64,000 bases of DNA, from contig JAHRFD010000021.1 in the NCBI GenBank assembly GCA_020882975.1, forward strand, positions 46,095-110,094, read 5' to 3'. The DNA comes from Microcoleus sp. EPA2. Lineage in GTDB: Bacteria; Cyanobacteriota; Cyanobacteriia; Cyanobacteriales; Microcoleaceae. The position numbers and the translations under genes are program-made. This document shows, one piece after another, positions 58,121-64,000 of this stretch (position 1 is the first letter of the stretch; every line of letters starts with the position of its first letter). A model generated the notes under the pieces. The model did not search any database. It saw nothing but the letters and a program-made list of their open reading frames with translations, and was not told where the DNA came from.

Positions 58121-58318
58121 ATGCCAAAACTCAAAACTCGCAAAGCAGCCGCAAAGCGCTTTAGAGCAACCGGCAGCGGTAAAATTGTGCGCCGCAAAGC
58201 TTACAAAAGCCACTTGCTCTCTCACAAAAGTTCAGCCCGCAAAAGCCGCTTGTCTAAATTGGTCGTCATCGACGAGACCAACGACGATAACGTGCGGTTA
58301 ATGCTTCCATACTTGTAA
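58121..58318 (+). CDS. rpmI: 50S ribosomal protein bL35
   Basis: The 65-residue basic protein [20 protein letters not shown], with [14 protein letters not shown] in the middle, is bL35 of the large subunit. Length is standard. rplT follows 19 bases downstream in the usual rpmI-rplT order. infC, often upstream in other bacteria, is not here. Confidence 0.97.
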   Translation: MPKLKTRKAAAKRFRATGSGKIVRRKAYKSHLLSHKSSARKSRLSKLVVIDETNDDNVRLMLPYL

Positions 58319-58337
58319 AGTTTAACGGTAATCAAAG

Positions 58338-58694
58338 ATGACACGGGTAAAACGCGGTAATGTCGCTAGAGCGCGCCGCAAAAAAATTCTCAAAATAGCC
58401 AAGGGATTCCGAGGCGCACAGTCGAAACAGTTCCGCACAGCTAACCAACGGGTGATGCAGGCCCTGCGTAACGGTTATCGCGATCGCAAAAAACGCAAAC
58501 GCGACTTCCGCCGCCTGTGGATTGCTCGGATCAATGCAGCATCTCGCTTGCACGGCATGAGTTATAGCAAACTCATCGGCAATATGAAGAAAGCAAACAT
58601 TGAAATCAATCGCAAAATGTTGGCACAAATGGCAATCCTTGACCCCGCAACATTTGGCAAAGTCGTGGAACTGGCCAAGTCAGCCGCATCGTGA
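58338..58694 (+). CDS. rplT: 50S ribosomal protein bL20
   Basis: The 118-residue basic protein [20 protein letters not shown], with [20 protein letters not shown] and [20 protein letters not shown], is bL20, an early assembly protein of the large subunit binding 23S rRNA. Length is standard. It forms an operon with rpmI. A 103-base inverted-repeat unit begins 25 bases after the stop codon and may end the transcript. Confidence 0.97.
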   Translation: MTRVKRGNVARARRKKILKIAKGFRGAQSKQFRTANQRVMQALRNGYRDRKKRKRDFRRLWIARINAASRLHGMSYSKLIGNMKKANIEINRKMLAQMAILDPATFGKVVELAKSAAS

Positions 58695-58718
58695 AAGCTT
58701 GAATAGTTTTCTAAAGGA

Positions 58719-58821
58719 AGAAATAAGAACTAAGAAGGATGTAGTTATCTGCCAGAGAAGGAAAACTTCTTAGATAAATCTAGGAGATTGAGACCGCTTT
58801 TCCTTCTTTGTTCTTACTTCT
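58719..58821. repeat. inverted-repeat unit with 21-bp arms after rplT
   Basis: The 21-base arms (58719-58739 and 58801-58821) are inverted copies with 19 of 21 positions matching; they read AGAANTAAGAAC then NAAGAAGGA. Between them lie 61 bases without a gene. It is either a transcription terminator with a large loop or a MITE-like element. Confidence 0.5.
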
Positions 58822-58965
58822 AGCTTGTTGCTTTTTGAGAGTGCGCTCCTGGGTAACAGGGTCAGCCATTTCTAGGTTTTAGTAAAAGTTATCAGGCAAA
58901 TATCCAGGATTTTCATTGCATTCAAATACATAAAAAAATCCAAATACCAACCAAATTTTAAAAGC

Positions 58966-59496
58966 ATGGATAGCAATTTACTCATTATTTACTTGTCAGT
59001 CTTGCTACTCATACTAGGTAGTGCTTCCTGGTTTATAGTCAGCCAGATATTCAAAACTCGCAAGCGGGAAATGTCCCTGGAACGCTTAGAGACAAAGCTC
59101 ACGAAAGAGAAGGGAACTGCCCAGGAATACTACCAATTGGGCAGTATTTATCTAGACAAAAGTCTTTATTCCCAGGCGATATTGCTATTTCAAAAAGCCC
59201 TGAAATCGGAAGATTTAGAAGGTGCAGAAAATGCAGCCATAATTTATAACGCTCTCGGTTTTGCACACTTCGGTCAAGAACAGTACGATATAGCAATCCG
59301 TTATTACAAAGAAGCCATTAAGTTGCAGCCAGCCTACGTCACATCGATCAACAATTTGGGTCACTCCTACGAGCGTAAGAAATTAGAATCTCAAGCTTTA
59401 GAAATGTACGAAGAAGTCCTAAAATACGAGCCAGAAAATGCGACGGCAAAACGACGAGTAGAAGCTCTTCGCAAACGGTTGGTCAGCTATAGTTAA
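58966..59496 (+). CDS. TPR protein, Ycf37-like
   Basis: The 176-residue protein begins with one membrane helix (LLIIYLSVLLLILGSASWFI, residues 5-24), then a charged linker, then about three tetratricopeptide repeats (residues 52-170): EYYQLGSIYLDKSLYSQAIL, IIYNALGFAHFGQEQYDIAI and TSINNLGHSYERKKLESQAL. Size and layout match Ycf37 (Pyg7 in plants), a thylakoid protein that helps assemble photosystem I. TPR proteins are common, so the Ycf37 call rests on layout and size rather than unique residues. Confidence 0.7.
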   Translation: MDSNLLIIYLSVLLLILGSASWFIVSQIFKTRKREMSLERLETKLTKEKGTAQEYYQLGSIYLDKSLYSQAILLFQKALKSEDLEGAENAAIIYNALGFAHFGQEQYDIAIRYYKEAIKLQPAYVTSINNLGHSYERKKLESQALEMYEEVLKYEPENATAKRRVEALRKRLVSYS

Positions 59497-59527
59497 CCCA
59501 AGCTTTCAGCAGCAACATACATCGTGT

Positions 59528-59560
59528 AAACCGGGCTTCATCAAGAAACCGGGTTTTTTG
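59528..59560 (+). terminator. hairpin with T-run after the TPR gene
   Basis: AAACCGG near 59528 pairs with CCGGGTTT near 59549 with one bulge, followed by a run of T residues. It lies about 30 bases after the stop codon. The AAACCGGGTTTTT phrase is also in the hairpin at 16073-16139. Confidence 0.5.
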
Positions 59561-59749
59561 TTATTTGTTTGATAATATTGCCGCTACCTAAAACTGGGAG
59601 TCATAAAACAAGGTTTGCACAGCACAATTAGGTAAATACCGCAATTTGGGAATGTTTGCCCTGTCCTTTGCTAGAAAGTGGTTAAACTTTACTGAGGATG
59701 GGTTCAGCATTGCTATAGGAACCAGAGAATTTGTATTTGGATTCTTAAG

Positions 59750-59785
59750 AATCTCCCGAATTTAGCCTAGGGAATTCGGGAGATT
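59750..59785. terminator. perfect 13-bp hairpin in the 59.5-60.1 kb spacer
   Basis: AATCTCCCGAATT (59750-59762) is exactly inverted at 59773-59785 with a 10-base loop. It lies about 250 bases after the TPR gene and 325 before the next operon, without a T-run. Role unknown; terminator, small RNA 3' end or repeat are possible. Confidence 0.5.
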
Positions 59786-59862
59786 GTCAAATTAAGCAAG
59801 ATAATTGTAGATGTGGTTTTAGTCTAAACCGCGATCGTAATACAGGGATAAATATCAAGAAC

Positions 59863-60038
59863 AGAGCCGGCAGTCATCCGGTTCTCAAATCTCAACGCCT
59901 AAGCTTCCCAATAGCTCGATGGGTGGAGAACCCCTCACTATATGATGGATATATTTATTCCTGTTAGCCTGCCTGGTCTACTAATGTAGAGAGAGTTTTT
60001 GAGCTATGCAGGGGCCTCGCGATCGCGACGCCCCTGCA
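59863..60038 (+). other. structured leader candidate before the receiver/CheC/cyclase operon
   Basis: Three stems follow one another: AGAGCCGG with CCGGTTCT (59863-59870, 59878-59885, one G-U pair), GGGT with ACCC (59921-59933), and TGCAGGGGC with GCCCCTGCA (60007-60015, 60030-60038). The loop of the last carries CGCGATCGCG (60018-60027). No riboswitch class was recognised. The stems end 73 bases before the first start codon and might affect expression. Confidence 0.35.
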
Positions 60039-60110
60039 TAAAATACTGTCAAAATAAAAGCAGTACCTGCCAAGCTGGTTAGTCATCAACAATTGAAGGA
60101 GGAAAACGTA

Positions 60111-60488
60111 GTGACATCAATTCTCGTTGTCGAAGATTCGTGGTTGACTCGCAGGGTAATCTGCAAAATCCTGCGAGCAGAAGGATACGAGACTTGGGAA
60201 GCATCGAGTGGCCCAGAAGCTCTGGAACTGCTAGATACTCAGACCCCAAACTGTATGCTTTTGGATCTCCTCATGCCAGACATGGAAGGTAGGGAAGTCT
60301 TGCAAGCTATGCGGGAGAAAGGAATTAAAGTTCCTGTGATCGTAATTACCGCAGATATTCAATCAACCACCCGCTCCGAGTGCATGGAACTAGGAGCCAT
60401 GGCAGTTATTCACAAAATGCCCAACTCCGACGAACTGGTTGGGTGGATCAAAAAAGCTCTCAGTGCCAGCGAGGAGAGCGCCCCATGA
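60111..60488 (+). CDS. CheY-like single-domain response regulator
   Basis: The 125-residue protein starts at GTG (60111), eight bases after AAGGAGG, giving MTSILVVEDSWLTRRVICKI. It has the acidic pair Glu8-Asp9, phospho-accepting Asp52 in CMLLDLLMPDMEG, Thr81 in VIVITADI and Lys near 103 in VIHKMPN, so it is a complete receiver without output domain. The stop overlaps the CheC-like start (ATGA at 60485-60488). It may signal by protein contact to the phosphatase or the cyclase encoded in the same operon. Its kinase is not in the operon. Confidence 0.93.
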   Translation: MTSILVVEDSWLTRRVICKILRAEGYETWEASSGPEALELLDTQTPNCMLLDLLMPDMEGREVLQAMREKGIKVPVIVITADIQSTTRSECMELGAMAVIHKMPNSDELVGWIKKALSASEESAP

Positions 60489-61093
60489 AATTGACCGCTC
60501 GACAGCTCGATGCTTTGCAGGAACTCGTCAACATCGGGATTGGTCAAGCAGCAGGGATCTTGAACGACATGATTGACTCCCCCATTCGCTTGCAAATCCC
60601 CTACCTCCAAATCCTGACTCCCAACGATGTACAAGTACAGTTAGAGCAACACCTCAACGGCGAGCAAATCGCCGCCGTGCAGCTAAAATTCACAGGCTCT
60701 TTTGGAGGTATTGCTCAGCTAGTATTTCCTACCAACAGCGCCGCCACCCTCGTGACGATGCTAACAGGGGAAGAAGCCGGAACTCACGACCTAGATTCGG
60801 TGAAAATTGGTACGCTAAGTGAAGTGGGAAATATTGTAATCAACGGGGTTATGGGTGCTATCAGCAATGTACTTCAGCAGCGCTTGAACTACTCAATTCC
60901 CAATTACACCGAAGGGACGATCGCCACTTTGCTAGTATCTGGCGGCTTGGCCGCTGATACAGTAGTTTTATTGGCCCAGACTCGTTTCATTATTGAAAAG
61001 CTTCACATTGAAGGAGATATTATCCTCATTTTCAATGTCAGTTCTTTTGATACCTTGTTGGCTGCTATCAATCAACTTGCCGGGGGTCTATGA
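60485..61093 (+). CDS. CheC-like phosphatase
   Basis: The 202-residue protein starts MKLTARQLDALQELVNIGIG and belongs to the CheC/CheX/FliY phosphatase group that dephosphorylates CheY-type receivers. Both E-x2-N catalytic elements are visible: Glu13-Asn16 in ELVNIGIGQAAG and Glu113-Asn116 in LSEVGNIVINGVMG. The true start is the ATG overlapping the receiver stop; an upstream in-frame ATG within the receiver gene encodes a non-conserved extension. It ends in an ATGA overlap with the cyclase gene (61090-61093). CheC outside a chemotaxis cluster is notable. Its probable target is the co-encoded receiver. Confidence 0.88.
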   Translation: MKLTARQLDALQELVNIGIGQAAGILNDMIDSPIRLQIPYLQILTPNDVQVQLEQHLNGEQIAAVQLKFTGSFGGIAQLVFPTNSAATLVTMLTGEEAGTHDLDSVKIGTLSEVGNIVINGVMGAISNVLQQRLNYSIPNYTEGTIATLLVSGGLAADTVVLLAQTRFIIEKLHIEGDIILIFNVSSFDTLLAAINQLAGGL

Positions 61094-63285
61094 GCCAGGA
61101 GAGCAAAACTATTGAGCAAAAGTTTGGGGTTCTCGACAGCGTACCAGTCGGTGCTTGCCTGCTGCGAGATGATTTTGTGGTTCTGTTTTGGAATACCTGT
61201 TTGGAAGAGTGGACGAAAATTCCCCGGAGTCAAATGTTGGGTACAAAAATTACGACGCATTTTCCTCATTTAAACCAGCTAAAGTACGCAACTCGCTTTC
61301 AGCAAATCTTTGCAGGAGGCCCACCAACAATTTTTTCTTCTCAAATTCACAAACACCTGATTCCGGCAACTTGGCAAGACGGCCAGCAGCGCATCCAGCA
61401 AACTACTGTGACGGCTGTGCCGGCCCAAGAGGATGGCATCGCAGAATTGGAGATGGGAAAGTTGGTTGTCCCAAATGTTGAGTGGGAAGCAGAAGGTACG
61501 ATCGAACTCCAAGCCACTGGAAACAATGTTTTGTTAGATAACTCTCCGTCCCCTCTGGCTTCACTGACATGGCCACCAACAAATTCCCAATCGTTCTACG
61601 CCCTGTTGGTGATTCAGGACGTCACGGAGCTCACTCATCGGATTCAAGGTTATCGGGCGATGCGGGATCAGGCTTTGGAAGAAGTGAAAGTACGTCAGCG
61701 GGTGGAGGAAGAATTGCGATCGAGCCAGCACTTCATCCAGCAGATTGCTGACGTGGCACCTTATTTACTATATATCTATGACCTGACCGAACAGCGCAAC
61801 GTTTACGTCAACGGTCAGGCATTGAAATTGCTGGGCTACACTCCCCAAGAAATTTTAGAGATGGAAACCGCTTTCTGTTTCTGTCTCGTTTACCCAGAGG
61901 ATTTGCGGACACTGCAAGAGCACCTAGAACAATTTCCCTCAGCCCAGGATGGCAGCATTTTGGAATTGGAGTATCGGCTTCAACATCGATCGGGCCAATG
62001 GCGCTGGTTTCGGTGTCGGGACCAAGTTTTTGCGCGCACCACCGAGGGCCAACCCAAACAAATTTTTGGTACTGCTCAAGATATCACGGAGTACAAGCGG
62101 GCAGAAGCAGCGCTGCGACAGCAGAACGAACGGGAACTGTTGATGGCAACAATTACTCAGCACATTCGCCAGTCTTTGGATTTGGACGAAGTGCTGCATA
62201 CGACTGTCAACGAAGTGCGCCAGTTTTTGCAGGCCGATCGAGTGATGATCGTCCGGTTTAATCCCTGTACCGGCAATGCCTGCGCCACCCCGGCAACGGG
62301 GGCGGTGACAGTGGAATCTGTAGCTCCTAACTGCCAGCCGATGCTGGGGGAAACCCTGGAAAATTTTTGTTTTGACGAGTTTTATTTGGAAGCGTACCAA
62401 CATCGGGCGATCCGACCAATCGCCGATATCTGCGCCGCCGATTTACCACAATATCAAATTGATTTGCTCGCACAATTTGATGTCAGAGCTTATCTAGTCG
62501 TACCACTGGTGCAAGGGGATGATTTGTGGGGGCTGCTGATGGCCCACCAGTGCAGCCCCCGACAGTGGATGCAGTTGGAAGTCGAGTTACTGTCTTCTCT
62601 GGCGGCCCAGTTGGCGATCGCCATCAAGCAAGCAGAACTTTATCAGCAATTGCAAGAGGCCAACCAAAAATTAGAACGCTTAGCCACTTTGGACGCCCTC
62701 ACCCAGCTAGCAAACCGCCGCCGATTCGATCAATATCTGGAAGTGGAGTGGCGCAGACACTCGCGGGAACAGACGCCGCTGTCCCTAATTCTGTGTGATA
62801 TTGATTCTTTTAAAAGTTATAACGACACCTATGGTCATCCAGGGGGAGACGAATGTTTGCGACAAGTAGCTGGTGCCATTAGCCATGCAGTCGATCGCCC
62901 CGCCGATTTAGTGGCTCGCTATGGTGGCGAAGAATTTGCCGTTATTTTGCCCAATACCCACATTCAAGGCGCTGTCAAAGTCGCCGAACACATCAGGATT
63001 AAAATCGCAGCCCTAAAGCTTCCTCACGCTGGTTCCCAGGTGAGCCAGTACGTCACCGTCAGTTTGGGCGTAGCAAGTATGGTTCCGGCATCGGAAGCGG
63101 GAGCGGAAATTTTGATTGCCGCCTCGGATCAAGCCCTCTACCAAGCAAAAAGACTTGGGCGCGATCGCATCCAACTCTACCAACCAGACCCTGCTTCTGG
63201 CAAGCCTAACGGGACAACCACTCCCATCATCCCTGTAGATTTTTCTATATCCAATAATAATTTACCTTCTCCCACCAGCGCTTGA
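61090..63285 (+). CDS. diguanylate cyclase with PAS, PAS and GAF sensory domains
   Basis: The 731-residue cytosolic enzyme makes cyclic di-GMP. Layout: N-terminal PAS-like region (about 10-195, VPVGACLLRDDFVVLFWNTC), coiled coil, PAS/PAC (about 215-335, VAPYLLYIYDLTEQRNVYVN), GAF (about 345-515, ending DLWGLLMAHQCSPRQW), and GGDEF (about 535-705). The active-site loop is GGEEF near 614-618, and the product-inhibition I-site RPAD stands five residues before it, so the cyclase should be active and feedback-inhibited. The GAF lacks the CH cysteine of bilin-binding domains (PQYQIDLL instead). Translationally coupled to the CheC-like gene. The tail after 705 is Pro/Ser-rich. Confidence 0.93.
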   Translation: MSQESKTIEQKFGVLDSVPVGACLLRDDFVVLFWNTCLEEWTKIPRSQMLGTKITTHFPHLNQLKYATRFQQIFAGGPPTIFSSQIHKHLIPATWQDGQQRIQQTTVTAVPAQEDGIAELEMGKLVVPNVEWEAEGTIELQATGNNVLLDNSPSPLASLTWPPTNSQSFYALLVIQDVTELTHRIQGYRAMRDQALEEVKVRQRVEEELRSSQHFIQQIADVAPYLLYIYDLTEQRNVYVNGQALKLLGYTPQEILEMETAFCFCLVYPEDLRTLQEHLEQFPSAQDGSILELEYRLQHRSGQWRWFRCRDQVFARTTEGQPKQIFGTAQDITEYKRAEAALRQQNERELLMATITQHIRQSLDLDEVLHTTVNEVRQFLQADRVMIVRFNPCTGNACATPATGAVTVESVAPNCQPMLGETLENFCFDEFYLEAYQHRAIRPIADICAADLPQYQIDLLAQFDVRAYLVVPLVQGDDLWGLLMAHQCSPRQWMQLEVELLSSLAAQLAIAIKQAELYQQLQEANQKLERLATLDALTQLANRRRFDQYLEVEWRRHSREQTPLSLILCDIDSFKSYNDTYGHPGGDECLRQVAGAISHAVDRPADLVARYGGEEFAVILPNTHIQGAVKVAEHIRIKIAALKLPHAGSQVSQYVTVSLGVASMVPASEAGAEILIAASDQALYQAKRLGRDRIQLYQPDPASGKPNGTTTPIIPVDFSISNNNLPSPTSA

Positions 63286-63578
63286 GAAGCCAGAAATGTG
63301 GTCTAGCTGCTGATGGATGGCAACACCCAGGCTCACTAACCATCCGAAGGGGAGAATTCTCAATTTAAAAATCTCAGATCTCAAGCAGAAGGGGAGATTG
63401 AATGTTAATGTTTTTAATCGTAACTCTGCTCACCGCAAATATTTCTAAATAGTTTCAATTGACCTTTTGATTGCAATTTTAATTCAATCTTTGAGCTAGG
63501 ATAAACCTACTTAAATAAACACTCCTTTGGGGAAATGGTTCAGAATTAGATTCCCTTAAATGTCCTTAACTGTTTAGT
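63286..63578. other. spacer after the cyclase gene
   Basis: About 290 bases with no supported gene. AT-rich stretches are present and no strong hairpin was seen. Confidence 0.3.
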
Positions 63579-63662
63579 ATGAGGCGGATAAATCAGTGCG
63601 AGTTTATGATTTTTTTTACTCTGAAGAGGCGCGAAATTATTCCAGATGGCGATCGGCAGCCA

Positions 63663-63890
63663 TTCATGAAAATTAAAAATATGGTAAAAAATCAATGTCT
63701 AGCTAAGTCGATTAACGACGCTTCTTGGTATCAGTTCCGTGTCTGGCTTGAATATTTTGGTCAACTATTTGAGAGAGTTACGGTGGCTGTCAACCCAGCA
63801 TATACCAGCTCTGAATGCTCTAGCTGCGGTGAAATTGTGAAAAAAGCTCTATCCACAAGAACTCATATTTGTAACTGGAGTTTAGACTAA
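63663..63890 (+). pseudogene. TnpB (IS200/IS605 accessory nuclease) remnant
   Basis: The frame encodes a recognisable piece of TnpB: KIKNMVKNQCLAKSINDASW, FRVWLEYFGQLFERVTVAVN and the zinc-finger half YTSSECSSCGEIVKKALSTR, followed by THIC. Sequence upstream of KIKNM is not TnpB-like, and after THIC the protein stops at once (NWSLD), so the second CxxC pair and the last catalytic Asp region are missing. It is a decayed fragment of a RuvC-like nuclease gene of an IS605-family element. No tnpA, right end or left end is seen nearby. Confidence 0.85.
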
Positions 63891-64000
63891 AAAACGATCG
63901 CATCTAAAAGTAGCTGCCTTTCAACAGAAGGCAAGTTATTGCTCAAAAAATCAAAAGAGAGGAGATTAAACAACTAATTTTGAAGACTTTTTGCGTCGAG

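Noticed and set aside
60380..60484. Upstream extension of the CheC-like protein from an ATG at 60380
   Set aside because: It lies inside the receiver gene in another frame and is not CheC-like; the ATG at 60485 overlaps the receiver stop and starts the conserved domain.
62300..62580. Bilin-binding GAF in the diguanylate cyclase
   Set aside because: The CH cysteine is replaced (PQYQIDLL), so a cyanobacteriochrome call is not supported there.

Overview
The window looks like chromosomal DNA of a filamentous, non-heterocystous cyanobacterium (Oscillatoriales; Microcoleus/Oscillatoria-like by general character). The evidence is the dense HIP1 octamer (GCGATCGC), the sensor kinase NblS beside purD, a 6S RNA directly after purK, the plastid-conserved genes ycf46, ycf35 and a ycf37-like gene, an SLH-type cyanobacterial porin, a PEP-CTERM protein, and heptameric short tandem repeats (STRR). 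No tRNA, rRNA, CRISPR array or intact transposase was seen.

Layout. 1-4.1 kb: minus-strand exopolysaccharide genes (GT4, sugar-phosphate transferase, gmd, partial fcl). 4.3-6.4 kb: SLH porin. 6.8-11.3 kb: minus-strand genes for an Rqc2/NFACT protein, a GIY-YIG protein, an aldo/keto reductase and an ABC-2 permease. 11.7-12.8 kb: a radical SAM/SPASM protein. 12.8-24.05 kb: a branched-chain/neutral amino-acid ABC transporter (livJ-livH-livM-livG-livF order) whose five genes are separated by foreign-looking genes (Uma2 nuclease, methyltransferase, a two-gene PIN-nuclease module, a PEP-CTERM protein) and by STRR arrays; a structured RNA leader resembling a ydaO/c-di-AMP riboswitch precedes it. 24.1-30.8 kb: a 1828-residue CBS/PAS/GAF hybrid kinase and a stand-alone GAF protein carrying both DXCF and CH cysteine motifs of a cyanobacteriochrome. 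31.1-38.4 kb: surface-sugar genes (FAD oxidoreductase, two GT2 enzymes, a GHMP kinase plus nucleotidyltransferase pair) and a Dps protein.

38.5-45.2 kb: an RTX-repeat protein, a NarL-type two-component pair, and an RHH protein-ycf46-ycf35 cluster with a consensus promoter and an intrinsic terminator. 45.6-50.0 kb: Wzc-like, Wza-like and O-antigen-ligase-like genes for polysaccharide export and polymerisation; the ligase gene shows an apparent frameshift. 50.0-55.7 kb: nblS, purD, purK and 6S RNA. 55.8-57.9 kb: a TetR regulator with two operator-like palindromes, a hotdog thioesterase and a GST-like protein. 58.1-59.5 kb: rpmI, rplT and a ycf37-like TPR gene. 60.1-63.3 kb: a translationally coupled signalling operon of CheY-like receiver, CheC-like phosphatase and diguanylate cyclase. 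The window ends with a TnpB remnant.

Themes. Much of the content serves the cell surface (two polysaccharide gene groups, porin, RTX and PEP-CTERM proteins) and environmental or light signalling (hybrid kinase, CBCR-like GAF, NblS, c-di-GMP synthesis). Spacers are rich in inverted repeats and repeat families, several placed exactly at start codons or inside a coding sequence. The most promising material for new biology is the PIN-domain two-gene module, the structured leader of the transporter, the single-domain DXCF photoreceptor candidate, and the receiver/CheC/diguanylate cyclase operon. All functional names come from reading motifs in the sequence; no database search was run.
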